In this document: positions 30,488-40,606 of the stretch, one piece after another
How the letters are laid out: each line of letters begins with the position of its first letter
Numbering within the stretch: the stretch's first letter is position 1
From: Aliamphritea spongicola
Lineage (GTDB): Bacteria; Pseudomonadota; Gammaproteobacteria; Pseudomonadales; Balneatricaceae
Reading direction: 5' to 3'
Length of the DNA: 64,000 bases
NCBI GenBank assembly: GCA_024347235.1
Contig: AP025283.1
Span: forward strand, 124,001 to 188,000
Made by a program: the position numbers and the translations under genes
Notes under the pieces: generated by a model
What the model saw: only the letters and a program-made list of their open reading frames with translations
What the model was told of the DNA's origin: nothing
Database searches by the model: none

Positions 30488-30976
30488 ATGAATTCCCTTA
30501 ACCGTATTGAGGCTTATCCTCAGCCGGATTACCGGCAGGATCTTGTGATAGAAGCGCTGCAGAAAGCGGCGCAGAATGAATTGCTGACCTGCAGTCTGTA
30601 TAGACAGGTGAAGTCTGCGGAGCTGGATGAAGCCCGCGTGGGGTTCAGGGATCTGGCCTACTCGGCCTACGAAGAAGACCTCAGCCACTTCCAGACCCTT
30701 CAGGAGTGCATCCGTTTATTGCAGGAACGCCCGGACGGGCATGAATCACCCAGCTATCAACTGGCACTGTTACCACCGGACTCTGACACATCCTCTTGCC
30801 TGCTGGGGCAGATTGAGAAAGCGGAGAAAACCTCTATCTATTACCAGCAGGCCATCTGTGCGATGACCATTGGCTACAACTATAAAGTGTTCGATCTTGC
30901 CTATGCACTGCTGAACGAAAACATTCAGCACAACCTGTTGGTGCAGGAATACCTGACGGGATCTGTAGCCCAATGA
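30488..30976 (+). CDS. Ferritin-like domain protein under Fur control
   Basis: 162 residues, intact. Mostly helical. Candidate metal ligands of a ferritin-like four-helix bundle are visible: QNELLTCSLYRQ (first Glu), AYEEDLSHFQTL (ExxxH), and later EKTSIYYQQAICAM and NENIQHNLLV. Shorter than bacterioferritin; the exact subfamily is not recognised. Its stop overlaps the next gene's ATG (ATGA), so it is translationally coupled to a metal exporter. With the Fur box just upstream, a role in iron or manganese storage or sensing is inferred. Confidence 0.65.
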   Translation: MNSLNRIEAYPQPDYRQDLVIEALQKAAQNELLTCSLYRQVKSAELDEARVGFRDLAYSAYEEDLSHFQTLQECIRLLQERPDGHESPSYQLALLPPDSDTSSCLLGQIEKAEKTSIYYQQAICAMTIGYNYKVFDLAYALLNENIQHNLLVQEYLTGSVAQ

Positions 30977-32173
30977 ATGCTCTGAATGCTGCAGCAGGAC
31001 GGCTCCGGCAACATCCGTTGCCAGTGACCAAAAGTGCATTGTTTACCATGCTGGCTGTCGGTGTGCTGGGCATTGGCTGGCTGCAGGGGCAGTAAACAAT
31101 GAGTTGTTATGGCTGATTGTCAGCACATTGAGTGATGCCTATCTGGCGGTCAGTGTTTTTGTTGCGCTGTCATTGCTGCTGATTTATTCCGCGCAGCATT
31201 ATCTGGGGCCGATCTGATTGGCTACCTGAACAGTAACCGCAAGCTGCAGGTGCCGGTTGCTGCCCTGTTGGGTATGTTGCCAGGCTGCGGCGGGGCGATC
31301 ATTGTTGTTACACAATTCGTGCATGGCCGGGTGGGATTTGCTGCGCTGGTCGCGGTGCTGATATCCACAATGGGAGATGCCAGTTTTCTGTTACTGGCCC
31401 GTGAGCCGCAAACGGCCTTGCTGGTGCTGGTGGTGTCACTGGCGGCTGGGGTGCTGTTCGGCTATCTCATTCAGTATTTACACGGCGAGGACTTTCTGCG
31501 GCCTGACTCCTCTCCGGATGAACATCAGGTGACGGTATCCTGCAGTCTGAATCAGGGCGTGGTGCCCACATCATTATCATGGGTATGGCGGCTGCTACTG
31601 TTACCCGGTTTGATTCTGGGAGTTCTGGCGGCGTTTCAGATTGAGCCGGACAGTTTGTTTGGTGCCTGGAGTAGTTATCATCCGGCAACCTGGTTGGGAT
31701 TCTGCGGTGCAGTGGTGAGCTTACTGGTGTGGTTCAGCCAGCCGGCGAATTATAGCTGGGCAGTTGCGCATGCGGATATGGAGCATAATCCGCACCGGCT
31801 GGTAGACATGGTTGCCAGTGAAACCAGTTTTGTTACGGCATGGGTCATTGCCGGCTTTCTCTGTTTTGAATTGCTGGTGTATTTCACCGGTTTTGATATG
31901 CAGAGTTTGTTCAGCAATCTGGGCTACCTGATGATTCTGCTGGCGGTGGTTGTGGGATTCATACCGGGATGTGGTCCGCAGATCATTATGACGACCCTGT
32001 ATCTGCAGGGCATTGTGCCCTTGTCTGCACAACTGGCAAACGCCATCGGTAATGACGGTGATGCACTGTTTCCGGCCCTGGCGCTGGCACCGAAGGCTTC
32101 ACTCTATGCCACCATTTACAGCGCCGTTCCGGCACTGCTGGTGGGATATGCTGCGTTTGGGCTCGGCTATTGA
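30973..32173 (+). CDS. 10-TM metal exporter, ArsP_2/DUF2899 type (frameshifted)
   Basis: About 400 residues with two repaired G-run errors (near 31090 and 31212). Internally duplicated membrane protein. The two halves carry matching motifs, GMLPGCGGAIIVVTQFVHG with STMGDASFLLLAREP, and GFIPGCGPQIIMTTLYLQG with NAIGNDGDALFPALALAP. This is the family annotated as putative 10-TM heavy-metal exporter or putative manganese transporter. Loops are hydrophilic with a His/Asp-rich segment (HADMEHNPH). Coupled to the ferritin-like gene behind a Fur box, so export of iron or manganese is more plausible than of arsenic (inferred). Confidence 0.78.
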
Positions 32174-32183
32174 ATCTGATTAA

Positions 32184-33073
32184 TCAGGCTTCGTGATAGC
32201 CGCCCAGGTGCCGGATATTCTCTTCAAACCGGTTAATGTTACTGACCATTTCTTTACTGCCAATGGAGACGCACTCCGCCAGTAATGCTTCCATCAGGGC
32301 AATGGATGATGTCAGGGTTGGGAAGAAGTGCGGGGTGTCATTATTCAGCGTAAAGGTGATTTCTGCGCCGCTGGCAATCGGTGAGCGCAGGCTGTCGGTA
32401 ATGGCGATGATTTTGGCACCGGCATTCCGGGCAATGTTGATTGCCTGTACAGTTTCCGTTGTATAGGGCTCGAAGGAGAAGGCTACGACTACATCATCCT
32501 TGCGGATTTCCCCAGTTCACTGAGCAGGGTGCCCTGATAGCCACGGATCAGCTGAATATGTGGAAAGGCGATGCTGCCCACGTAGGTGAAGTGGTAAGCG
32601 CAGGTGAAGGTATCCCGGAACCCCAGAGCGAATACCTTACGGGCATTAATGACCAGCGGCGCAGCCTGTTGCAGTTTATTACGGGTGTCTTCCTGAAAGA
32701 GCTGTTCCAGGTTGTTGAATGCAGAATCTGCGAACTCAAAGAAAACTTTATTTTCCGGGTTGTTGCTTGCCATATCCTGCAAGTACTGTGCACGATCGCT
32801 GAAGTAAGATGCTGGCTGACGGGTGTTCACTGCAGTCTGAAACAGCTGTCGGAAGCTGTCGTAGCGGTCAAATCCCACCGATTTAGCCAGCCGGGTCAGC
32901 GTGGATGGTGTGACACCGGCGGCTTCTGCACTTTTGCGGATGGACAGCAGGGCAACATTGACCGGTTGCTCCAGCACATAATCTGCTGCTTTTTTCAGTT
33001 GCGGTGTCAGTTGGGGATACTGTGCTGAAATTTCTTTCAGGGCGCTGTTTGCGTCTGCAATCTTATTATTCAT
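32184..33073 (-). CDS. RpiR/MurR family transcriptional regulator (frameshifted)
   Basis: About 297 residues. N-terminal RpiR helix-turn-helix KSAEAAGVTPSTLTRLAKSVGF (read as KSAEAAGVTPSTL and TRLAKSVGF, residues 48-69). The C-terminal SIS sugar-phosphate-type domain contains VINARKVFALGFRDTF and, after a shift near 32505, AINIARNAGAKIIAITDS and LMEALLAECVS. Ends HLGGYHEA at 32184. Convergent with the exporter and divergent from the acyl-CoA genes across about 430 bases. Effector and target unknown. Confidence 0.87.
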
Positions 33074-33502
33074 GGCTGTACTGTGCTCGCAAATTAATCC
33101 GGATGGCGTTATCTGTCTGGCTGTTTCTGCGAACAGCTTTTGTAAACAGCTGATTTTGCTGGATTCTGGAGGGGCTTGATGCCGATTCCTACAAGGTAAG
33201 AGCCGATTCTACCTAATAAAAACAAATAAAACACCGGTGGTACATTTGTCTTATTTATCGTGGGATTTGGCCGTTCAGCGGCTGTGTTTACGTATAACTG
33301 TCAGGCATGAGCCGGTCAGGATTACCGGGCGACAGGTGTTCCGGAAGTGCTCGCAAGTGGCTGGCTTAGCCAGATACTCTGTTTGCAGGATATGCCATCA
33401 TGGGCATTCAGCGTAGGAATCTGATCGCCTACCTTCAGGGGATTGTCGCCGGCAGGCGGCAATGCCTAAATATCTGTTTCAATGCAGTAAGGGTATAACG
33501 CC
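33074..33502. other. Intergenic region between RpiR regulator and hbd-like gene
   Basis: 429 bases. Two near-copies of GCCGATTC-TAC occur around 33180-33215. I see no RNA gene, clear operator or protein-coding stretch. It should hold two divergent promoters. Confidence 0.35.
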
Positions 33503-34352
33503 ATGACAATAACAACGATGGGCGTGGTTGGCGCCGGTCAGATGGGAGCGGGTATTGCTCAGGTAGCAGCAACCGCCGGCTTACCGGTCGTACTGTGCGA
33601 CCTTAATGAAGCAGCACTGGAACGGGGCCGGGCAAGTATTAGCAGCAGCCTGTCCCGGATGGTTAAGAAGGAAAAATCAGTCAGACAGACGCTGATGCGG
33701 CACTGGCACTGATTCGTGTCACGACTGATACTGCCGGGCTGGCAGATGTGGATATCGTGGTGGAAGCGGCCAGTGAAGACGAAGCCATTAAGGCAAAGAT
33801 CTTTGCCAGTCTGGATGCCGTCTGTAAGCCAGAGGCCATTCTGGCGACCAATACCTCCTCAATTTCTATCACCCGTATTGCCGCCGTTACTCAGCGCCCT
33901 GGCCAGGTGATTGGCATGCACTTTATGAACCCGGTACCGATGATGCAGCTGGTGGAAGTCATCCGCGCCCTGCAAACAGAAGATACTGTATTCAGGTCAG
34001 TGCAGGCGCTGGCGGAGACGCTGGGTAAGGTGCCTGTCGATGTGAAAGATGCACCGGGCTTTGTGGCCAACCGGATTCTGTTGCCGATGCTTAACGAAGC
34101 CATGTTCTGCCTGCATGAAGGGCTGGCGTCGGCGGAAGAAATTGACACCGTGATGCAGCTTGGGATGAGCCATCCGATGGGGCCGCTGGCGCTGGCGGAT
34201 CTGATCGGCCTGGATACCTGCCTGAGCATTATGAATGTTCTGTATGACAGTTTTAAAGATTCCAAATACCGTCCGTGTCCGCTGCTGGTACAGATGGTAG
34301 ATGCCGGCTATCTGGGCCGTAAAACCGGCCGGGGTTCTTCAGTTATGAATAG
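33503..34352 (+). CDS. 3-hydroxybutyryl-CoA dehydrogenase (frameshifted)
   Basis: About 283 residues. NAD-binding motif MGVVGAGQMGAGIAQVAA (residues 6-23). Catalytic blocks: ATNTSSISITRIA, GMHFMNPVPMMQLVEVI (contains the catalytic His), DAPGFVANRILLPMLNEA, and GPLALADLIGLDT. Frame repaired by one A near 33675 and one G near 34335, giving the standard ending KTGRGFFSYE at 34352. Oxidises or reduces 3-hydroxyacyl-CoA in fatty-acid or butyrate metabolism. Overlaps the hydratase start, so the two steps are encoded as a unit. Confidence 0.92.
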
Positions 34353-35171
34353 TCAGGTACCGGTTTGTTTATCGGAAGTGGCAGACGAAACAGCGCACTG
34401 GCAAAATATTTTGCTGGAGCAACACGCTGAAGGAATCAGCCTGCTGACAATTAACCGACCGAAAGTGTTGAATGCACTAAACGCGGACACGCTGGCAGAG
34501 CTGGATCAGGCGCTGGATCTGGTAGCGAAGGCGACGGATATCAGAGTGTTGCTGATTACCGGTGCCGGTGAAAAAGCCTTTGTCGCTGGGGCCGACATCG
34601 CCCATATGCGCCAACTGAGCGCACTGGAAGGCAAGTATTTTGCTGAACAGGGCATGGCGGTGTTCCGCAAGCTGGAAAACCTGCCGGTGCCGGTTATTGC
34701 GCTGGTGAATGGTTACGCGCTTGGGGGCGGTTGTGAACTGGCCATGAGCTGCGACTTCATGCTGGCGGCAGAGAATGCCCGCTTTGGCCAGCCGGAAGTC
34801 AACCTGGGGTGACCCCGGGCTTTGGTGGTAGCCAGCGTTTAACCCGTCTCGTTGGCCGGGGCATGGCGATGGAACTGCTGACCACCGGGCGGATGATGAA
34901 TGCAGAAGAAGCGCAGCAGCGTGGGCTGGTGAACCATGTTTATCCACAGGCTGAGCTGCTGGGCGAAGGCATGAAACTGGCGGAGCAGATTGCCACCAAG
35001 AGCAGGACCGCAGTACAACTGACCAAACAGCTGGTACAGCGCGGGCAGGATCTGGATTTGGAGAATGCCTGCGTGATGGAAAGTGATGTATTCGGCCTGA
35101 GCTTTTCAACCCCGGACCGGGAAGAAGGCATGGCAGCTTTTCTGGAAGGGCGTAAGCCGGTTTTTAGTTGA
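34345..35171 (+). CDS. Enoyl-CoA hydratase/isomerase (frameshifted)
   Basis: About 276 residues from ATG 34345, overlapping the dehydrogenase stop by eight bases. Crotonase motifs: NRPKVLNALNADTLAEL, the oxyanion-hole segment AFVAGADIAHM, and ALVNGYALGGGCELAMSCD. FGQPEVNLGVTPGFGGSQRL, with both catalytic Glu positions, is restored by one G near 34808. Ends EGMAAFLEGRKPVFS. Catalyses hydration of crotonyl-CoA-type substrates, the reaction next to the preceding enzyme. Confidence 0.92.
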
Positions 35172-35180
35172 ATGATATTA

Positions 35181-35210
35181 AAACGGGCAGTTTGATAGCT
35201 GCCCGTTTTT
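35181..35210. terminator. Bidirectional terminator between hydratase and tailocin locus
   Basis: AAACGGGCAG stem with its complement CTGCCCGTTTTT. Serves the rightward hydratase transcript and, through the A-run, the leftward tail operon. Confidence 0.88.
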
Positions 35211-35224
35211 GTTGATTGTGTAGT

Positions 35225-35882
35225 TTAGATACGGAACAGATTACGGAGTTTTTGAGAGGTCTGGGAAATCAGAGTATTTGTTACAGAAGCAGGCAATTGT
35301 GGCTGCTGGACAGACAATTTATGTAGTTCTTGCTCAAGAAGAGTTTCAATTTTAGACATCAATGGTTTTAGTTCAGAGATGTCAGTAACAGCGTTTATCT
35401 GTTGTTTGGCATCAGCCTGTATACCGTCTATTAAAGCCATTTTTATCGCGTAATCATTTGCTTTTTGAAGCTGTTTTTCAGTTAGCTCTTTGATAGTTTC
35501 ACCGCGGTTACGCTTTGCGGTTTCTATTGAAACAATGGAAATATCCGAGGTTGAACTTTTACCTGATACGATGCGTTCAGCTCTGCGAGATTTTTCAGGC
35601 CAGTTAGTAATTTGATGTTGGTTAGCATTACCGGTAACAAGGTTATGGTGTCGTAAAATCAGACTTGCCAAAGATGTTAAGCATTGCTGTTTTGAGCCCT
35701 CCAACAGGGCAGTGTTGTCTTCAATTACGTAGCCATTTTTAAATATCAGATAGGGTGAATTTGGAATATCCCCTTCATAAATTGTCGCGCCTGTTTTTGG
35801 CTTCTTCATGGATATTGGCAGTGTTACTTAATCCAATGACTGATACATGATCATTGTTGTCTATTTGAATAAGGTTCAGCAT
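35225..35882 (-). CDS. Second tail-fibre-associated (chaperone-like) protein (frameshifted near start)
   Basis: About 218 residues. ATG 35882 overlaps the stop of fibre 2 (TAATG) with GGAG upstream. A shift near 35805 joins MLNLIQIDNNDHVSVIG to the long frame beginning KKPKTGATIYEGD. The central part (WPEKSRRAERI, RNRGETIKELTEKQLQKAN, ALIDGIQADAKQQINAV) aligns with WAEKARRAERA, RNLGETPEQLAQLQLKKAN and IIDGWVKAAGKQVSAM of the protein at 36520. The two are thus paralogues, each encoded after a fibre gene. Probable fibre assembly or tip protein for fibre 2. Confidence 0.6.
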
Positions 35883-36412
35883 TAAAAATCTCCATATATC
35901 ATTACTGTATAAAGACACGCCTGGTCTGTAGGTACACCATTGTTTTCAGCCACTGATACATCAAAGTAATCTGTACTAGCAGGGGCGACATCATATGGGT
36001 TCATTAAATTGTTAAGGTTGCCGCCAGAAGTAACTGAAGCGTAGTTAAGAGAAGGCATCGAGTCCGTGAAGCTGATTCTGTAGCGACCAGTGCTAATGCG
36101 GGAAACACTATTAACTCCAAAAGAGCTTTTAATGCTGACGTTTGTGCCTGCCATAAATACTACACCGCAAATAGGAGAGCGTACTTGCGTGAAAGCAGCT
36201 GTAGTTAATGCATTAATTGCAGATGTAAGTTGATCAGCTTTTGTGCTGTCTGGCGTTAAACCGCTGGCTTTAATAACGTTAATCAACTCATCAAATACCA
36301 TATTCTGATAGGTCGCAGAGTCTTTACTTGGCGGAATGTTATTGACCGGATCACCGTCGGTGAATTTACCGTTATGCAGTCGGGCACCGGCGTCGGATGC
36401 TGGGTAATCCAT
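35882..36412 (-). CDS. Tail fibre protein 2
   Basis: 176 residues, intact. The first 45 or so residues (YPASDAGARLHNGKFTDGD, DSATYQNMVFDELINVI) nearly repeat those of fibre 1, while the rest (VVFMAGTNVSIKSSFGVNSVS and onward) is unrelated to it: a short beta-rich tip ending ACLYTVMIYGDF. The conserved N-terminus presumably docks to the baseplate; the variable C-terminus would contact the target cell. Lies leftward of the fibre 1/chaperone 1 pair. No collar-type domain. Confidence 0.7.
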   Translation of the reverse strand: MDYPASDAGARLHNGKFTDGDPVNNIPPSKDSATYQNMVFDELINVIKASGLTPDSTKADQLTSAINALTTAAFTQVRSPICGVVFMAGTNVSIKSSFGVNSVSRISTGRYRISFTDSMPSLNYASVTSGGNLNNLMNPYDVAPASTDYFDVSVAENNGVPTDQACLYTVMIYGDF

Positions 36413-36429
36413 ATATGAATTCTCCTGTT
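36287..36429. repeat. Direct repeat, copy 1 (fibre N-terminus and ribosome site)
   Basis: About 140 bases, roughly 85% identical by eye to 37861-37999, in the same orientation. Covers the start region of fibre 2, including the upstream CAGGAGAA ribosome site. Confidence 0.75.
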
Positions 36430-36519
36430 TTTGGTGAAAAAAGGCAAACGAATTCCATTGCTGATGTTTATCAGCAAGACAGGTTTGCCTTATGAGGAAA
36501 GGGTGAATAGGGTGGAACG

Positions 36520-37247
36520 TTAGCTGATAGAAGCTAGCTGGGTGTCGAGGTTTTGCTTTAAGCTAATAAGTAATGCTTCCGCTTCAGTCGGATCTGCCAT
36601 TGCTGAAACCTGTTTACCTGCAGCTTTAACCCAGCCGTCAATAATGGCCGTTTTTAAGTGTAAAGCGTTGGCTTTTTCAGTTGCAGCTGTGCCAGTTGCT
36701 CCGGTGTTTCACCCAGGTTCCGGGCTGTTGCCTCTGCCTGCAGAGCAGCTAAATCTGCAGCGGTTCCCATGCCTGCGATTGCGCGTTCAGCCCGGCGGGC
36801 TTTTTCGGCCCAGCCAATGGTTACCAAAATATCTGCAGCATTACTGATTTGCTGGCGAGCAAATGAGGCATCGGCCTGGAGTTGCTGGCTGAGCATGGTT
36901 TTTGGGCCACCAGTTTTTGGTCAGATTTGTTACCCATTTGTCTTCCTGCCATTCATCAAATTCACCGGGTTCGATGCTTGTAAGGTGATCAGGCAGTGGG
37001 CCTGTTTCTGAGTGTTCAACAGCCTCTTTAGTGTGTTTGTGCCAGACCGTGCCGCGCCAGTCTTCAGATATTGTCCATGCAGTGTTTTCTTTATTGCGGA
37101 TGGCGATCTGATTTTTTGTAAGTTCGGCACAGGGTCAGGAGTAGTGAAAGCCTGTTCGAAGTATTTGCCTGGTTGCTTTGGATTTTGTATTGCCGGTGCT
37201 TGGTGAGTATAGAATCCTGTGTCAGGGCTATAGTGGTTTAAGTACAT
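36520..37247 (-). CDS. Tail-fibre assembly-like protein 1 (frameshifted)
   Basis: About 243 residues, with shifts near 37110, 36900 and 36680 repaired. N-terminus MYLNHYSPDTGFYTHQAPA, then an assembly-protein-like segment DWRGTVWHKHTKEAVEHSE, LPDHLTSIEPGEFDEWQED, then a helical region shared with the 35225 protein and the ending LKQNLDTQLASIS. Position directly after fibre 1 corresponds to Mu gene U, the fibre chaperone. Paralogous to the downstream copy; its N-terminal half differs, as expected if each matches its own fibre. Confidence 0.68.
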
Positions 37248-37258
37248 TGTATGACTCC

Positions 37259-37985
37259 TTATTGAAACCAGAAGCTTTGCATCCAGGCAACGCTTCGTGG
37301 TTTTGTTTCTGATCCGCCTGTATGCCCTGTCATTTGACTACCACTGTAATTTGCATCATCGTTTCGTGCTTTAGAGCTATGGTAATCAACACCTGCATCC
37401 CTTCCATGTCTCGATAAAATCAGGCGATTATCTGCTGTTGTCGTGTGATTATGGGATTTCAATTCATCCGATTCCCATTGTCCCAGTAGCTGCTGCTGGT
37501 TTATTCCACGAGAGTTATCAAAAACTCGAATAAAATCTGCCTGTGTCATAGGGGCTCGGAAGGTTGTTGAACCATTACCTGTAGACCAACAACCAAAGCG
37601 CCCGTTAAGCCATTCAGTATCCGAAATAAAGATAATATTCCGGTCTTCATTATTTAATGCTTCCCACAGTTCAGAGTATTCAGAACGATCAAGTAATTGT
37701 CCGGAAAACTGTAGTGCTTTTGCTGGAGGTGTCTCCCTAAATGCCAGAAAGGCTCTCCAAGGATTCTCCCACCGGATTTTAATTGCCGGATAATGCCAGC
37801 AAGCTGATCAGATTTAGTCTCATCAGGTGTGGCTCCACCTTCAGTGATGGCATTGATAAGCTCATCAAATACCATATTCTGATAAATCGCTGAGTCTTTA
37901 CTTGGGGAATGTTGTTGACGGGATCGCCGTCGGTAAATTTACCGTTTTGTAGCCGGGCACCGGCGTCGGATTTAGGATAATCCAT
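37259..37985 (-). CDS. Tail fibre protein 1 with collar-type domain (frameshifted)
   Basis: About 242 residues after repair near 37905 and 37740. The N-terminus YPKSDAGARLQNGKFTDGD is shared with fibre 2. The middle and C-terminus have collar-domain features: ALQFSGQLLDRSEYSELWEA, WSTGNGSTTFRAPM, RGINQQQLLGQWESDELKSH, HNHTTT, and a final aromatic ending AWMQSFWFQ. Such domains form the receptor-binding tip of many phage side fibres. Equivalent to Mu gene S in position, though much shorter. It likely determines the killing range of the particle. Confidence 0.75.
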
Positions 37986-37999
37986 AGTGTTCTCCTGTT
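37861..37999. repeat. Direct repeat, copy 2 (fibre N-terminus and ribosome site)
   Basis: Partner of 36287-36429, 1.57 kb away in the same orientation, covering the start of fibre 1. Homologous recombination between the copies would delete one fibre tip and one chaperone. Confidence 0.75.
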
Positions 38000-38575
38000 A
38001 GTGATAACTGAATGTCATTAATCGGTGGGCGTGAACCAGGCGTTGCAGCACGCACTCCAGACGCTGGTTGTTCCAGCTGCGGTAGACGTCACCGTGGGGC
38101 TGGCCGAAGTGGCGCTCCTGATAGTTCAGAATGGGCGCATTCACTTGCCAGGTGTAGTTGCTGTCTTCATTGCCGAAAACTTCGCTGAAGCTGTCGCCAT
38201 GCAAGCGTTCACGGTATTCAGTAATAGTGATTGGGAAGCCAAGGAGGGCTGCCAGAGCAATAAAAACTCACGGCTTTGTCCGCCTCTGGACTGGTAAGCC
38301 TGAATCAGCGCGCTGCGCCGTTCCTGAAAGTTCTGGCTGCCTCCGCAGGCATGCGGCAAACCGTGCATCGTTTCCCATTCTTCAAACATCTCAAAGGCTT
38401 TGCTCGGGTGTGCTTCGTCCAGAATATCTTCAGCCCGTTTTTCTGTGCGGTGCAGCTCATGGGCGATGCCCTGAAGCAACTTAGCCAGTTCACTGTCGGT
38501 GTGTTTGGGCCAGGCCTGCCCTTGCGGCAACAGGGCGAGCAACTGGTCGCGGTAAGCGTCTATGCTGTTGGCCAT
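37998..38575 (-). CDS. Mu gp48-like tail protein (YmfQ/DUF2313), frameshifted
   Basis: About 192 residues; shift near 38250. Start MANSIDAYRDQLLALLPQGQ at 38575, typical of the DUF2313 baseplate family. EEWETMHGLPHACGGSQNF and the repaired EFLLLW to GDSFSEVFGNEDSNYTWQV segments follow, ending RLVHAHRLMTFSYH. It connects baseplate and fibres in contractile phages. Overlaps the gp47-like gene by 16 bases. Confidence 0.82.
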
Positions 38576-39614
38576 GTGATGTCTCCCAGAATCGGAAACT
38601 CACCTGCCGCGCAGGTAAAGTCGTCACTCAGATTAATGCGGTGATCACGTTCTCCTGTCGCCAGGGAAATCGCTTCATTAATCTGGCTCAGGTAGATGGT
38701 GCCGCCGGGTTTTGCTTCCCGCTGCAGAAGGTCTTTCAGTTCTGCAGTAATGGCGGTGCGGGTTTTATCGTCATTCGGGGTTAGCCGGGTTAAGGTCAGA
38801 TTCAATGCTTTGGCTGCCGGCGCGTAGATTTCTAATCGCTTCATACCTGCCGGGCGTACTGATTCCAGCTGTGCTTTTACCGCATCGATATGTGCCTGAG
38901 TGGGAATAGGCGTCGTCAGATTGTCGGTGACAAAACGAACCACAACTGTTCCCAGGCCCAGTGCATTCGGTGTACACCAAGCACGGGTAATGTCCGCATG
39001 AGCACCTTTGGTCCAGGCGATATAGTCCTGAGCACTGCCCCCATTGGTGGATGCTTGCGGCGTTCAGCTAAACGTTCCCGAACCCGGCTGATGGTTTCTG
39101 CATCGGCACCACCGCTAAGGCTGATCACGCTGGCCTGAGTATCCACACCGGATACCGGAGTAATAAACTGGAGCGTTGTACCGGATATAAGATTACCAGC
39201 AGAGCCAGCTTCAGCTGCTTCTACCGGCAGGTTGGCAGTACCATTGGTCAGGCTGACCGTTTGTGTGCTGCGATAGATTTTCTGGTTGTCATCTTGCAGC
39301 AGAGTTTCCGCTGGAATGCTGACTCCGTTGTTGCCGGTCAGGGTTAGCAGTCCGCTGGCGTGACTGGCGGGTAAACGGTAGATCCCCATTTCTGCAGCCC
39401 GGCGGAGCAGGTTAGTGTCATCTGCGCTTTGGTCGAACAGTTGTTCAACGGTGTACTGCAGGTGGCCGTGCAGGCCATGCACAGCACCGGCAACGGCCTG
39501 CGCCAGAGGATAATAGATGTCGCCCCGGCTGCTGGCTGCCTGACCGCTGTAGCGTTCGATATCTACTGCGATTTGCTGGCGCAGCTGGGGCAGGGTTTTA
39601 CGACTGAAGGGCAT
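38560..39614 (-). CDS. Mu gp47-like baseplate J-family protein (frameshifted)
   Basis: About 351 residues; one shift near 39050. Start MPFSRKTLPQLRQQIAVDIE. Baseplate_J blocks: RRAAEMGIYRLPASHASGLL, EAGSAGNLISGTTLQF, SGGADAETISRVRERLAER. C-terminal DNLTTPIPTQAHIDAVKAQL and PGGTIYLSQINEAISLATG. Wedge protein of the contractile baseplate, required for sheath triggering. Confidence 0.9.
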
Positions 39615-40073
39615 GTGAGCCTCCTGTTGCTGTCAGTGCCAGCTGATGTTCCCGGAACAGGTTGATCCAGTTGCCTTCGGGAAGCTGGCAGCCAATTTGA
39701 AATGCGATGCTGTCCAGATCAGTGCGCTCGGCACTGACCTGAAGGCTTAGCAAATGGTTTTCTTCAACCAACCATTGCAGTGCTTCTTCGGCAAAATCAC
39801 GGGCTTTGCTGATGACGTCACGGGTGACTTTTCCCGCTGTAACAGCCATAGCTTGCTGCCCAGGCTTTCACCGTCTGGCAGTTCTGAATCACCCCAGTAG
39901 CCCCGTAAGTCTTGCTGATTTCCGGCTTCCTCCTGGCTGGCCCGGGCATCCGTAAACAGGGATATTGTGACGGCGTTTTGCAGCCAGCTCAGTTGGTCAG
40001 CAGGGGCGGGTTTCAGATCAAGTTGTTGTTTGGTTGAGTGCCAGCCCAGTGCCGGCATGGTGGTTTGCTTCAT
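39598..40073 (-). CDS. Mu gp46-like baseplate wedge protein (frameshifted)
   Basis: About 158 residues; shift near 39845. Start MKQTTMPALGWHSTKQQL. The NAVTISLFTDARASQEE and GYWGDSELPDGESLGSKLWL blocks are the GP46 signature. The C-terminal part ARDFAEEALQWLVEENHLL continues after repair. A gpW/gp25-like wedge component. Overlaps both neighbours by a few bases. Confidence 0.85.
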
Positions 40074-40606
40074 GATGGATTTGCCTTATGGGTTGTCGCA
40101 CCATTGGTTTCGTTATGCTGGTGATTAATCAGGCTGACGTTACTGTGCGAGATGACGTCCTGCGCCCTGATTACCCCGCTGCAATACAGCTCCGGAGCGT
40201 TCACCAGCACCTTGTTTGCTGACTGAATTTCAATACTCCGGTCGGCCCGGATATGTACCTTGTCACCCTGCTGGTTATAGATAGCGGTCTCACCTTCAGC
40301 TACCTCCAGCCGGTAACGGGCATCGCCAATCAACAGTGCAACGGTATGGCTACCGTTACCGTTGAATGACAGAGCAACCGCTTCTGCGCCATTCAGCGGA
40401 TGGCTGGTAAAGCCAAAGGGTTCCAGGTGCTCGATATCCGCCAGGGTTTGATCGCCTTCAACCTGAAGCTGAAGTAAACGACGTTTTCCCCGATAACCGG
40501 CCCGGACCAAAGCGGCCCGTTGCAGGATGATTTTCAGCTTTCGGCTCAGGGGCGAGGTAAAGGCCTGAATTGCCCGGATAAGCTGATTAGGATTGAGCTG
40601 ATTCAT
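40070..40606 (-). CDS. Mu gp45-like baseplate spike protein
   Basis: 178 residues, intact. The start MNQLNPNQLIRAIQAFTSPL leads into an OB-fold region (QVEGDQTLADIEHLEPFGFT), then GAEAVALSFNGNGSHTVALL and a beta-helical tail (YNQQGDKVHIRADRSIEIQ) ending with HQHNETNGATTH. The gp45 family forms the membrane-piercing spike of Mu-type tails. The His-rich end could bind a metal ion at the tip, as reported for P2 and other phage spikes (inferred here). Confidence 0.88.
   Translation of the reverse strand: MNQLNPNQLIRAIQAFTSPLSRKLKIILQRAALVRAGYRGKRRLLQLQVEGDQTLADIEHLEPFGFTSHPLNGAEAVALSFNGNGSHTVALLIGDARYRLEVAEGETAIYNQQGDKVHIRADRSIEIQSANKVLVNAPELYCSGVIRAQDVISHSNVSLINHQHNETNGATTHKANPS

Noticed and set aside
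36287-37999. Invertible fibre segment as in Mu
   Set aside because: The repeats are direct, not inverted, and no invertase gene is present.
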